This document shows, one piece after another, positions 45,406 through 54,015 of a stretch of DNA of 64,000 nucleotides (positions within the stretch are counted from its first letter, which is position 1; the number at the start of each line of letters is the position of its first letter). A model generated the notes under the pieces. The model saw nothing but the letters and a program-made list of their open reading frames with translations. It was not told where the DNA came from and did not search any database. Both the position numbers and the translations under genes were made by a program. Source of the stretch: JAAYAE01 sp963678395 (lineage in GTDB: Bacteria; Bacillota; Negativicutes; Acidaminococcales; Acidaminococcaceae); assembly GCA_963678395.1 (NCBI GenBank), contig OY782827.1, forward strand, positions 434,001 to 498,000, written 5' to 3'.

Positions 45406-46566
45406 TTACAAGCTCAATTCCAATACTTTGCCGGCAACTTCCGGTGTTACTTCACCGCGTTCACCCAGTTTAACCATATTATGTGCTTTTAGACCTGCCA
45501 CAATTTTTTCTATAACTTCTTGACCTAAGCCATAATCAGAAAAACATGTTTTGATGCCCATGGTTTCAAAAAAGGCCCTAGTTTTTGTAATAGCTAGAGC
45601 AATTCTATCTGCATCGGATATATTTGTAGGTATATTCCAAATTCTATCACTATACTGAAGAATTTTTTCCGCTTTATCATTTTGCATAATTTTAAGCATA
45701 GAAGGGAAAACAATGGCTAAGGTTTGTGCATGGTCCAAGCCATACAAAGCCGTAATTTCGTGTCCTATCATATGTGTTGACCAGTCTTGAGGAACTCCAC
45801 TGCCAATTAAACCGTTTAGGGCTAAGGTCGCTGTCCACATAATATTGGCGCGAACGTCATAATCTTCGGGATTGTCTAAAGCCTTAGGCCCTTCTTCAAT
45901 TAATGTTAACAGTAATCCTTCTGCAAAACGATCTTGTACTTTGCCTGCAACAGGATAGGTCATATATTGTTCCATGATGTGAATAAAGGCATCAACAACA
46001 CCATTAGCAATTTGTTTTTTAGGTAAAGTATATGTATAAACGGGGTCAAGGATAGAAAACTTAGGGAATAACGCTGGATTTTTAAAAGGTAATTTGGCGT
46101 TTATAGCTTTTCTAGTTACAACAGCACCATTATTCATTTCTGAACCGGTTGCAGGTAGTGTCAGCACAGTGCCAAAAGGCAAGGCCTTTTTAATTGGCAG
46201 TTGTTCAACAATAAGTTTCCAAGGATCATCACTTGTAAAAGGGACAGCAGCAGCTATGAATTTAGTCCCATCAATGACAGAACCACCACCAACTGCTAGT
46301 AGAAAATCATATTTTTCCTTGCGAATTAACGCTACTGCCTTCATCAGGGTCTCGTATGTTGGATTGGGTTCAATACCGCCGAACTCACCCAGTTCATAGT
46401 CTTTTAAGATGTTTTTAACTTTATCTAATAAACCAAATTTTTTAATACTAACGCCGCCATAAATTAATAAAACTTTACTACCGGAAGGTATTTCTTTCGT
46501 TAATTTTTTAATTTCGTCTTTACCAAAGATAATTTTTGTAGGGTTTACAAATTGAAAATTGTTCAT
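45406..46566 (-). CDS. yqhD: NAD(P)H-dependent iron-containing alcohol/aldehyde dehydrogenase (YqhD-like)
   Basis: 386 residues from ATG 46566 (AAAGGAG 8 nt upstream). LAVGGGSVIDGTKFIAAA is the nucleotide site; metal ligands lie in VVDAFIHIMEQY and STHMIGHEITALYGLDHAQT. YqhD/BdhA enzymes reduce toxic short aldehydes to alcohols. It is the first gene of the operon with the OYE and TetR genes, behind a consensus promoter. Confidence 0.92.
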   Translation of the reverse strand: MNNFQFVNPTKIIFGKDEIKKLTKEIPSGSKVLLIYGGVSIKKFGLLDKVKNILKDYELGEFGGIEPNPTYETLMKAVALIRKEKYDFLLAVGGGSVIDGTKFIAAAVPFTSDDPWKLIVEQLPIKKALPFGTVLTLPATGSEMNNGAVVTRKAINAKLPFKNPALFPKFSILDPVYTYTLPKKQIANGVVDAFIHIMEQYMTYPVAGKVQDRFAEGLLLTLIEEGPKALDNPEDYDVRANIMWTATLALNGLIGSGVPQDWSTHMIGHEITALYGLDHAQTLAIVFPSMLKIMQNDKAEKILQYSDRIWNIPTNISDADRIALAITKTRAFFETMGIKTCFSDYGLGQEVIEKIVAGLKAHNMVKLGERGEVTPEVAGKVLELSL

Positions 46567-46616
46567 AAATTTCAACTCCTTTGATTTTTTTGTTAAAAAG
46601 CTCACTTCTTCTATTT

Positions 46617-46645
46617 ATTATACGACTGGTCATTTTAATTGTCAA
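46617..46645 (-). promoter_or_regulatory. Consensus sigma-70 promoter with operator-like core
   Basis: On the minus strand TTGACA (46645-46640), 17 nt, TATAAT (46622-46617), a perfect match. The spacer contains GACCAGTC, similar to the centre of TetR/NemR-type operators. A promoter this strong is expected to need a repressor; the TetR protein of the operon fits. Confidence 0.75.
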
Positions 46646-46893
46646 ACAAATTATTAGTAAGTATTTGTGTCAATGTAAAAAATAAACGAAATGATACAAT
46701 GTTAAGAAAAAATGAAACATTTATAAACTTATTAATTATATTGTTTAATTATTATATCAATTGCAGTATAATTATTAAAATAGGCTTTTGTACATATTAT
46801 TTAAAAGAAAGACTCAAATTAGGTTGGCGTTTATTACAAAAGCAGCCCCCATCTTTTAAACGAGATGATTTATATAGAAGGAGGAACTAAAAT

Positions 46894-46929
46894 ATGTTTA
46901 GGCGTTCAGCTAGAGTTAAATATGATTAC
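46894..46929 (+). pseudogene. Diguanylate cyclase, first 12 codons, cut by an insertion sequence
   Basis: A strong AAGGAGG site precedes ATG 46894, which encodes MFRRSARVKYDY before the insertion element begins at 46930. Removing the element and one copy of TTAC joins codon 12 in frame to IQENCFVIS at 48192. Confidence 0.85.
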
Positions 46930-47002
46930 TGGTACTAGTATATAAGAATGGACACGAAAAGTTTAACAAGCTAAAATCAATTTAGAAAGGGCGTGTTAAA
47001 CC

Positions 47003-47278
47003 TTGTCCAAAAATGGAATAAGATTTACCGATGAATTTAAAAAACAAATAGTAGATTTGTATCAATCCGGTAGTAGCGTAAGCTACCTTAGCAGTGAATA
47101 TGGCGTAACTGCAGTAACAATTTATAAATGGATAAAAGAACTCTCCCCAGTTAAGGGACTACACGATGAAGAAATTACTTCCAAGGAATATGAGAAGATG
47201 AAGAAACGTATTGCAGAGCTGGAAATGGAGAACGAAATATTAAAAAAAGCTACAGCCATATTCGCACGAAAACACTAG
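47003..47278 (+). CDS. IS3-family transposase OrfA
   Basis: 91 residues, TTG start behind AAAGGGCG. Helix-turn-helix (FTDEFKKQIVDLYQSGSSVS, GVTAVTIYKWIKEL) and a leucine-zipper-like tail (KKRIAELEMENEILKKA). A run of seven A (47242-47248) near its end is the probable minus-one slippage site for making the OrfAB transposase. Confidence 0.92.
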   Translation: MSKNGIRFTDEFKKQIVDLYQSGSSVSYLSSEYGVTAVTIYKWIKELSPVKGLHDEEITSKEYEKMKKRIAELEMENEILKKATAIFARKH

Positions 47279-47343
47279 GAGAAACAGTTGGCTTCATCAA
47301 TAGATACAAAGCCCAGTATACAGTAAAGCGCACCTGCAAAGTA

Positions 47344-48147
47344 TTGAACCTTCCTCGAGGCACCTATTATAAGTCCTTATGTCTCGTAACATCTGCCAGA
47401 AAAATAAACAAACAGAAGTTCCTAGAAACAATAAAAGATGTTTTCGAAGAAAACAAGAAGAGATATGGAGCACCAAAGATACAGAAAGTATTAGAAGCTC
47501 TTGGCATAAAGGCCAGTCTAAAGCGTGTCCAAAGGCATATGGCAGAATTAGGGCTCAGGGCAATAGTAGTAAAGAAATACAGGTATTATTCTTCTAAATG
47601 TTTGGTTGAAGAACATGACAATTTGTTAAACAGAGATTTCAAAAGTGCAGCAATCAACAAAAAATGGTGTACAGACATAACCTATATCCATACAGTTATT
47701 GATGGTTGGACATATCTGGCGTCAGTAATGGACTTGGCCAGCAAGAAGATTATCGGCTATGCCTATGCAAAAAGGATGACAGCAGAACTAGCGGTACAAG
47801 CTATTGAAAATGCCTGCCTTAATGTCAGTGATACAACAGGAATAATTTTGCATAGTGATCTTGGAACTCAATACACTAGTCAAATGTTTGAAGATGAGCT
47901 TGTAAGAAAAAATATGGTTCATTCTTACAGCCGTAAGGGAAACCCCTACGATAATGCCTGCATTGAATCTTTCCATTCCGGATTGAAGAAGGAAGAAGTG
48001 AACCATAACAGGTATTATGATTTCAAGATGGCCGGTAAAGCCATCTTTGAATATATTGAATCATGGTATAACCGAAAGAGGATTCATGGCAGTATAAAGT
48101 ATATGACGCCGCAGGAGTTTGAAGACGCAGCAAAATCTACAGCATAA
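47344..48147 (+). CDS. IS3-family transposase OrfB (DDE integrase)
   Basis: 267 residues from TTG 47344, but the frame is open back to the A7 slip site at 47242, giving a fused OrfAB. N-terminal HTH_21 (YGAPKIQKVLEALGIKASLK) and rve integrase core with the DDE triad in WCTDITYIH, ILHSDLGTQYTS and NPYDNACIESFHSGLKKE. Confidence 0.93.
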   Translation: MNLPRGTYYKSLCLVTSARKINKQKFLETIKDVFEENKKRYGAPKIQKVLEALGIKASLKRVQRHMAELGLRAIVVKKYRYYSSKCLVEEHDNLLNRDFKSAAINKKWCTDITYIHTVIDGWTYLASVMDLASKKIIGYAYAKRMTAELAVQAIENACLNVSDTTGIILHSDLGTQYTSQMFEDELVRKNMVHSYSRKGNPYDNACIESFHSGLKKEEVNHNRYYDFKMAGKAIFEYIESWYNRKRIHGSIKYMTPQEFEDAAKSTA

Positions 48148-48191
48148 AAGTTAAACTATTTGTGTCTACAGTATTGACCTAGGTCCATTAC

Positions 48192-49067
48192 ATACAAGAA
48201 AATTGTTTTGTAATAAGTTTACTCATAACCATATTAGCTATAATAATTAACATTTTTTTAAAGGTTCCGAATCCGGCTGTTGTTTGTTTTGTCGCCATTG
48301 TGTTGGCTACTTTTGTAGGGGGATTTGTGTGTGGCAGTGTTAGTGGTGTTTTGACTATTTTGTATTGTGGATATTTTTTTTCTATACGCGGAAATTTGAT
48401 GACTTATACACAGGAAAACCTTTATAAGATAATCGTTATTTGTATTGCTACTTTTTCCATGATTTTACTCGTAGGAACTTTAAAAAGGCATTTGAAAAAT
48501 CGTACAGAGGCGTTGGAAAAAGCTAATAAACAACTAACACTTTTTTCTGCTTTGGATTGGCTTACCGGCATCGCAAATAGACGTTCCTTTGACGAACTGC
48601 TAGATAAAGAATGGAAACATTGTCTGCGAGAACAAATGCCACTTTCTTTAGTTTTAATCGATGTTGATCTTTTTAAGGATTATAATGACTCTTATGGACA
48701 TCAAGCAGGCGATGAATGTTTACGACATATAGCGGCGGCTATTATTGGACAATTAAGTAGCCTAGGTAATTTTGCGGCGAGATACGGAGGCGAAGAGTTT
48801 GTGGTAGTGATGCCAAACACTTCCATAGATGAAGCAATAAAAGTGGGGGAAGATATAGGTAAAGCTGTTGAAAACTTAAAGATACCATCAGGTAAAGAAA
48901 ATTTTTATCCTTATGTTACTATTAGTATTGGTTTGAATTCGATGATTCCTTCGATTTATGTAAACTCGGAGGAACTTGTAAAAACAGCAGATTTCGCTCT
49001 TTATCAGGCGAAAACTTCAGGTAGGAATAAAGTTAAAGCCTATAGTAAAGTAGTTAATGCAAGGTAG
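48192..49067 (+). pseudogene. Membrane diguanylate cyclase, bulk of the IS-interrupted gene
   Basis: 291 codons in frame with the 5' stub at 46894. Four membrane helices (from CFVISLLITILAIIINIFL to about residue 90), a coiled linker, and a GGDEF domain: DWLTGIANRRSFDE, VDLFKDYNDSYGHQAGDECL, active site RYGGEEF, YQAKTSGRNKVK. The product-inhibition RxxD site is absent (SLGN before FAARYGG). The catalytic core is intact but the natural start is separated by 1.26 kb; an ORF from TTG 48300 would lose part of the membrane domain. Confidence 0.88.
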
Positions 49068-49100
49068 TTGGTTGTGTTTATGGTTGTTCAAATCGCAAAA

Positions 49101-49136
49101 AACGAAGCATCCTAACAGATGACAGGATGCTTCGTT
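49101..49136 (+). terminator. Terminator after the diguanylate cyclase gene
   Basis: A perfect 13-bp stem (49101-49113 with 49124-49136) followed by TACTTTAAA. Confidence 0.75.
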
Positions 49137-49180
49137 ACTTTAAAGCAAAAAGATTTTTTCGCACATTTTTTGTGTTAATA

Positions 49181-49256
49181 TGGTGGAGACGAAGAGGATT
49201 GAACTCTCGACCTCTCGGATGCGAACCGAACGCTCTCCCAGCTGAGCTACGTCCCC
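49181..49256 (-). tRNA. tRNA-Ala (anticodon CGC), CCA encoded
   Basis: The 76-nt cloverleaf starts GGGGACG and ends CGTCTCC-A-CCA; the acceptor has the G3:U70 pair that identifies alanine tRNAs. D arm GCTCAGCTGGGAGAGC, anticodon loop TTCGCAT (CGC, reading GCG), T arm GAGAGTTCAATCCTCTT. Single tRNA, no neighbours. Confidence 0.95.
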
Positions 49257-49348
49257 ATGGGTTAGATTATAGTACAACAAAAGTTTTGTTGCAATGTCTG
49301 TTTTAAAATAAATCATGTTTTTTCTATTATTCTATTTTAGTTTTAATT

Positions 49349-49397
49349 AAAAAACAAAGGAAGTGCTACTATAATGAGCGCTGCCTTTGTTTTTTTT
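49349..49397 (-). terminator. Terminator of cysK
   Basis: On the minus strand an AAACAAAGG.AG.GCT stem pairs with AGC.CT.CCTTTGTTT, two imperfect positions, followed by T. Confidence 0.75.
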
Positions 49398-49407
49398 ATT
49401 CTTATAG

Positions 49408-50340
49408 TTAATCTACAAAGTCCGGTGTAGAGAGGTAGCGATCACCGGTATCAGGTAACAATACTACAATGTTTTTTCCGTAATTTTCAGGACGTTTAGC
49501 TAGTTCGGTAGCAGCAAATATCGCGGCTCCACTGGAAATACCAACTAATACACCTTCTGTCTTAGCTAAGGCCTTAACAGTGGCAAAAGCATCTTCGTTT
49601 TCAATGGGCAAAATTTCATCATAAATTTTAGTATCAAGAACTTTAGGAATGAAACCTGCACCTATGCCTTGAATTTTATGAGGACCGCTGGCACCGCCGG
49701 AAAGGACAGGAGATGAGGCTGGCTCAACAGCAATAATTTTGACATTAGGATTTTTAGTTTTTAAGAATTTGCCTACGCCTGTTAAAGTGCCACCTGTGCC
49801 TACCCCTGCTACAAAAATGTCTACGTTGCCCTCAGTGTCAGCCCAAATTTCCGGGCCGGTAGTAGTAAAATGGGCTTTAGGATTAGCCTCATTAACAAAT
49901 TGACCGGGAATAAAGGAGTTAGGAGTTTCTTTTGCAAGTTCTTCAGCCTTGTCAATGGCACCTTTCATACCTTTAGTGCCATCGGTTAAAACAACTTCGG
50001 CCCCGTAGGCTTTAAGTAGATTACGTCTTTCTACACTCATAGTTTCCGGCATAGTTAAAATAGCACGGTAACCTTTGGCGGCTGCTACGGATGCAAGACC
50101 TATGCCTGTGTTACCACTTGTTGGTTCAATAATCGTTGAGCCTGGTTTTAGAAGGCCTTTGGCTTCGGCATCCTCAATAAGGGCCTTGCCAATTCTATCT
50201 TTTACACTGCCGGCAGGATTAAAATATTCTAGTTTTGCAATAATGTTAGCCTTAGGAGCATATTCTTTGTTAAAGTTATTTAGGCAAAGCAAAGGTGTGT
50301 TACCAATTAATTCAACTAAACTATTTGCTATTTTTTTCAT
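49408..50340 (-). CDS. cysK: Cysteine synthase A
   Basis: 310 residues. PLP-lysine in PAGSVKDRIGKALIEDAE, IEPTSGNTGIGLA, GTGGTLTGVGKFLK and VGISSGAAI are the OAS sulfhydrylase marks. It makes cysteine from O-acetylserine and sulfide. It lies 91 nt after an Rrf2-type regulator, the arrangement of CymR-controlled cysteine genes; in Bacillus CysK also acts as the CymR co-repressor partner. Confidence 0.95.
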   Translation of the reverse strand: MKKIANSLVELIGNTPLLCLNNFNKEYAPKANIIAKLEYFNPAGSVKDRIGKALIEDAEAKGLLKPGSTIIEPTSGNTGIGLASVAAAKGYRAILTMPETMSVERRNLLKAYGAEVVLTDGTKGMKGAIDKAEELAKETPNSFIPGQFVNEANPKAHFTTTGPEIWADTEGNVDIFVAGVGTGGTLTGVGKFLKTKNPNVKIIAVEPASSPVLSGGASGPHKIQGIGAGFIPKVLDTKIYDEILPIENEDAFATVKALAKTEGVLVGISSGAAIFAATELAKRPENYGKNIVVLLPDTGDRYLSTPDFVD

Positions 50341-50431
50341 AATAATTTCCTCTTTTCAGTTACGCATTTATTTTTTTATAGGGCGAATATATTTTAGAAT
50401 ACTTGCTTAGTAATTAATGTCAACATCGTTT

Positions 50432-50863
50432 TTAAATACTATAATCTAAAGGAGTTTTTTCTTTTTGCCTTGTTACTAAATCCGCCAGCGTTATATTATC
50501 TATTACGTTATTAATGGCGTCTTGTAATTGCTGCCAGATTTCTAAAGTTACGCATTCGTTTGCTCTAAGGCACTGCATGTCACCTACACAAGGGGCAGGA
50601 GCTAGATTGCCCTCCATGGTGCGTAAAATTTCTCCTACGGTGTATTCTTCCGGGCGCTTGGCAAGCATGTAACCACCTTGAGCGCCTCGTGCACTTTTTA
50701 CAAAACCGGCTTTGTTGAGTTGGGTGATAATCTGTTCTAAATATTTTTCGGAAATTTCTTGACGTTTGGCAATGTTTTTAATGGTAATATAATCACCGGT
50801 ACAATTAACCGCTAAGTCTAACATGAGACGCAATGCATAGCGACCTTTGGTAGAAATTTTCAC
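50432..50863 (-). CDS. Rrf2-family regulator (IscR/CymR-like)
   Basis: 143 residues. N-terminal MKISTKGRYALRLMLDLA and winged helix EKYLEQIITQLNKAGFVKSA, RGAQGGYMLA are Rrf2 signatures. Cys92, Cys98 and Cys104 (PCVGDMQCLRANECV) match the three [2Fe-2S] ligands of IscR in number and spacing, whereas CymR lacks them. With cysK next it may link Fe-S or sulfur status to cysteine supply. Which role dominates is undecided. Confidence 0.9.
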   Translation of the reverse strand: MKISTKGRYALRLMLDLAVNCTGDYITIKNIAKRQEISEKYLEQIITQLNKAGFVKSARGAQGGYMLAKRPEEYTVGEILRTMEGNLAPAPCVGDMQCLRANECVTLEIWQQLQDAINNVIDNITLADLVTRQKEKTPLDYSI

Positions 50864-50961
50864 AATAATACCTTCCTTCTAAATGGTGTATTCGACTAAA
50901 TTATATCATACTGCTTTTCTATGCTTATTATAATATAAAAGATTGGAAAAGCAAAATAATA

Positions 50962-50990
50962 TTGACACATTGCCTTTTAGCTTTTAAACT
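50962..50990 (+). promoter_or_regulatory. Promoter of the ECF transporter operon
   Basis: TTGACA (50962-50967), 17 nt, TAAACT (50985-50990), about 40 nt before the first gene. Confidence 0.65.
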
Positions 50991-51029
50991 TCTAACTATA
51001 AGTCTAATTTTTTACGACAAGGAGCAGAA

Positions 51030-51605
51030 ATGGATATGGATAATGAACAACCTGAATTTATAGAGGTGCCGGCAGCTAAGGATAGTCACCGTTGGGTAGC
51101 AGTAACGGCATTATTGCTAGCTATAGGTGTTATTTTGCATACAATTAGTCCTAATATTGGGGGTGTAACACCTAATTGGACTATTGCTATGTATTCTATT
51201 ACAATTGGACTGACCAATCCAAGTCTTTCCCGTGCTTTGGGGATTGGGTTTATAGCAGGATTGACCATAGTGCCTTCGTCAAAGTCAGCGTTTCCTTTGG
51301 GAAATGTGGCTAGTGAGATTTGTGGTGCTTTGACTGCTGCGATTTTAGTTAAGGCTATGCTTTATATGGGATTGCGTGATTTTAAGTTTAGACCTTTTAT
51401 TACTGGTTTTTTTGCTACGGTTGTTAGTGGCGGAGTTTTTACTTTTATTCTAAAAATAATTTTAAATTTGCCTTTACATGTATGGACTAATGCCATGCTT
51501 CCTGTAGTTATGGTTGTAGGGGCTTTAAATGGTGTAATTACACAAGCACTTTTTGCTCCGGTACAAAAGTTATTTTTTATGCAGGAGGGCAAAAGACATG
51601 AATGA
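51030..51605 (+). CDS. ECF transporter substrate-binding (S) component, TrpP-like
   Basis: 191 residues, five or six membrane helices; AAGGAG 6 nt before ATG. VILHTISPNIGGVTPNW, IAMYSITIGL and the AFPLGNVASEI segment follow the pattern of TrpP-type S components, and the next three genes complete the transporter. The substrate is not certain; tryptophan or a small aromatic/vitamin is a guess. No riboswitch or T-box is seen upstream that would reveal it. Confidence 0.78.
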   Translation: MDMDNEQPEFIEVPAAKDSHRWVAVTALLLAIGVILHTISPNIGGVTPNWTIAMYSITIGLTNPSLSRALGIGFIAGLTIVPSSKSAFPLGNVASEICGALTAAILVKAMLYMGLRDFKFRPFITGFFATVVSGGVFTFILKIILNLPLHVWTNAMLPVVMVVGALNGVITQALFAPVQKLFFMQEGKRHE

Positions 51606-52461
51606 AACAGTTATTAAGTTTACGAATTTTCATTATGGTTATATTAATAGCGATATAATTTTACATAATGTTAACTTAGATATTAACAAAGGCTCTTTTA
51701 CTATCATTTCGGGCCCTAGCGGAGCCGGAAAAACAACTTTATGCAAAGCTATGGCTGGGATTATTCCGTATTATTATGGGGGACGTTATGTAGGAGATGT
51801 TGAGGTTTTGGGAGAAACGACAAAGGGCAAGCGCGTATCCGATTTAGCTATGCGCATAGGCCTTATGCTAGACGATTACGAAAGCCAGTTGGTTTCTCTT
51901 ACGGCGGGAGAAGAGATAGCGTTTAGCTTACTTAACCATGGGTTTGCCCCTGAGGAGGTAGAAACGAGGACAAAGCAAGTTTTGATGGACGTTGGCTTGC
52001 CTGGACGGGAGAACTATCAATTAGATGAATTATCAGGCGGACAAAGGCAACGTTTGCTTTTAGCGTCTGTGTTAGCGGTGCATCCAGAGGTATTGGTTTT
52101 AGATGAACCGGTTTCAGCTATGGATCCAGATGGTGCTAATGCACTTTATAAATTATTGTATAAAATTTATAAAGAGTACAATATGACGGTGGTAGTTGTA
52201 GAACATAATATCAACTTTTTGCTGCCCTATGCTACAGATATGATTGTTATGAATAACGGCCGCGTAGCGGCACAAGGACCTTTTGAAGAAGCAGCAGCAA
52301 TGACCTATGCAATACCTGAACTTAGGCGTAACCTGCCAGAGTTATGGCAAGTAAAACTTAATTTAGAACAACGTTTTGGTATTTCTTTGGGAGCATGGCG
52401 TAAGGAAGAAGAGGCACTTGAAGAATTAAAGGGAAAATTTGTGGGAGGTGCTCTAGGGTGA
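51598..52461 (+). CDS. ecfA: ECF transporter ATPase (EcfA)
   Basis: 287 residues from ATG 51598 behind AGGAGGG, overlapping the S gene. Walker A GPSGAGKTT, signature LSGGQRQR, Walker B LVLDEPVSAMD, H-loop VVVEHN. One of two ATPases that power uptake through the EcfT-S pair. Confidence 0.9.
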   Translation: MNETVIKFTNFHYGYINSDIILHNVNLDINKGSFTIISGPSGAGKTTLCKAMAGIIPYYYGGRYVGDVEVLGETTKGKRVSDLAMRIGLMLDDYESQLVSLTAGEEIAFSLLNHGFAPEEVETRTKQVLMDVGLPGRENYQLDELSGGQRQRLLLASVLAVHPEVLVLDEPVSAMDPDGANALYKLLYKIYKEYNMTVVVVEHNINFLLPYATDMIVMNNGRVAAQGPFEEAAAMTYAIPELRRNLPELWQVKLNLEQRFGISLGAWRKEEEALEELKGKFVGGALG

Positions 52462-53267
52462 TTGAAGCAAAAGCAGTTAATTTCGCCTATCATCGTGGTG
52501 AACCTGTTATTAACGATATAACATGTAAAATAGAAGATGGTGAATTCGTGGCCTTGTTGGGGCACAATGGTAGCGGTAAAACCACGTTAAGTCGTCTATT
52601 TATGGCACTAGTACATCCACGCAGCGGGGATGTTTTTGTGGATGGAGATAATATTGAAAAATTGGAGCCGGCAGATTTGGCTCATCAAGTAGGTTATGTT
52701 TTTCAAAACCCTGATTTGCAAATTTTGGAAGATACGGTTTTTGCTGAAGTGGCTTATGGTCCTAGGTGTAAAAAACTTTCTGAAACTGCTATTAAAGAAC
52801 AAGTACAGGCTGCATTGCAGGCTATGGGTTTAGAAAATTTGGCAGATGCTTATCCACGCACACTGTCGTTTGGACAAAAACGCAGACTAGGTGTTGCCGC
52901 AGCGTTGGCACTCAATCCACGCACCTTAATTTTGGATGAAATAACTAATGGACAAGATGAACAAGAAAAAGATAATATGATGGATTATTTGAAGAAACTT
53001 AACAAAGAGAAAAGAATTACTATTATCCTTATTACACATGATATGACTATTGCTAGGCAGTATGCTAAGAGAGCGATAGTCTTAAATGATGGAAATTTGG
53101 TTTTTGATGGGACGACGCAAGACCTTTATGATGGGGTAAGGGACCTTAAAGAATGGGGTTTAACCCAACCAATTATGGCTATCTTGTCCGCAGCATTTGT
53201 TATCTCGGCTTCCACTGTAGAAGATTTTTGTGAAAAATTGTGTCTTAAAGAAGGTGGCGGACAATGA
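52458..53267 (+). CDS. ecfA2: ECF transporter ATPase (EcfA')
   Basis: 269 residues, GTG start in a 4-nt overlap. Walker A GHNGSGKTT, signature LSFGQKRR, Walker B LILDEITNGQDE, H-loop LITHDM. The Asp-Glu pair is followed by Ile-Thr-Asn rather than Pro-Thr, a mild variation. Second ATPase of the ECF module. Confidence 0.9.
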   Translation: MIEAKAVNFAYHRGEPVINDITCKIEDGEFVALLGHNGSGKTTLSRLFMALVHPRSGDVFVDGDNIEKLEPADLAHQVGYVFQNPDLQILEDTVFAEVAYGPRCKKLSETAIKEQVQAALQAMGLENLADAYPRTLSFGQKRRLGVAAALALNPRTLILDEITNGQDEQEKDNMMDYLKKLNKEKRITIILITHDMTIARQYAKRAIVLNDGNLVFDGTTQDLYDGVRDLKEWGLTQPIMAILSAAFVISASTVEDFCEKLCLKEGGGQ

Positions 53268-53932
53268 AAATAACTGCTTTTACTCAGTTAATAACAGTTT
53301 TAGCAGTAACTGCGTGGGTATTTCTTTTGCCGGTACCTGCAGTCGCTATAATTTTAGTCTTAGAATTAGCGCTGTTACTGTATATTAAACATGACCGTCT
53401 AACCATGGCTGCTATTGGGGCCTTGACTGTGTTTACGGGAATGATGATTTTACTGCAGCTTGTATTTGGTTCTCCTTTAAGTGTATCCTTAGCGGGTGGT
53501 TTGCGTATGTTTGTTATGACTACCGCATTTTTATGTCTTTTGGCGGCTACAAAGATTCAAGATATCGCACAAGCTTTGGTTGAAAAATTTCATTTACCCT
53601 GCGAATATGCATTTATGTTGACCACGGCTTTGCATTTTGTTCCGGATTTCCTAACTGATAGTTCAACTACTTTAGATGCTCAATCTTGTCGTGGTTATTC
53701 TAATCGTGGCAATGTATTCAAACGTCTCTATTCTTATTTGGCAGTTGTAAAGCCTTTAGTAATGAGGGCAGTAGCAAAATCAGACACATTAGCACTTTCT
53801 ATGGAACTAAAGGGATTTGGCGCTAATACTTACCAAAATATGACTCCACAAAGATTGTGTTTTGCAGATTATTTAGTGCTGTTTCTTGTTATAGTGCTTA
53901 GCTTTTATCCTTTATGGTCTAAATATTTATAA
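53264..53932 (+). CDS. ecfT: ECF transporter transmembrane component (EcfT)
   Basis: 222 residues, ATGA overlap with the ATPase gene. About five membrane helices, the coupling-helix motif DAQSCRGYSNRGN and the second one ALSMELKGFGAN (A-R/K-G type) are diagnostic of EcfT/CbiQ proteins. Confidence 0.88.
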   Translation: MKITAFTQLITVLAVTAWVFLLPVPAVAIILVLELALLLYIKHDRLTMAAIGALTVFTGMMILLQLVFGSPLSVSLAGGLRMFVMTTAFLCLLAATKIQDIAQALVEKFHLPCEYAFMLTTALHFVPDFLTDSSTTLDAQSCRGYSNRGNVFKRLYSYLAVVKPLVMRAVAKSDTLALSMELKGFGANTYQNMTPQRLCFADYLVLFLVIVLSFYPLWSKYL

Positions 53933-53969
53933 TAATTAGGGATTTTTTGCTCTGTGTTTTTTAGATAGC

Positions 53970-54015
53970 AAAAACTAAAACCTCTGCAGATATATCTACA
54001 GAGGTTTTAGTTTTT
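53970..54015. terminator. Bidirectional terminator
   Basis: A perfect 17-bp stem (53970-53986 with 53999-54015) flanked by A and T runs, between convergent ecfT and the RDD gene. Confidence 0.88.

Larger units (their letters stand above)
46930..48187 (+). mobile_element. IS3-family insertion sequence (1258 bp)
   Basis: Ends are TGGTACTAG...CTAGGTCCA, imperfect inverted repeats that extend inward for about 38 nt with AGTTTAAC conserved at both sides. The flanks carry a 4-bp direct repeat TTAC (46926-46929 and 48188-48191), the target duplication. It contains orfA and orfB in the usual minus-one arrangement. Both look intact, so the copy may be active. Confidence 0.93.

Noticed and set aside
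46639..46890. 83-codon plus-strand ORF between yqhD and the insertion element
   Set aside because: It has no ribosome site, overlaps the yqhD promoter and is low-complexity (Ile/Asn/Lys); it is best read as untranslated sequence before the diguanylate cyclase start.
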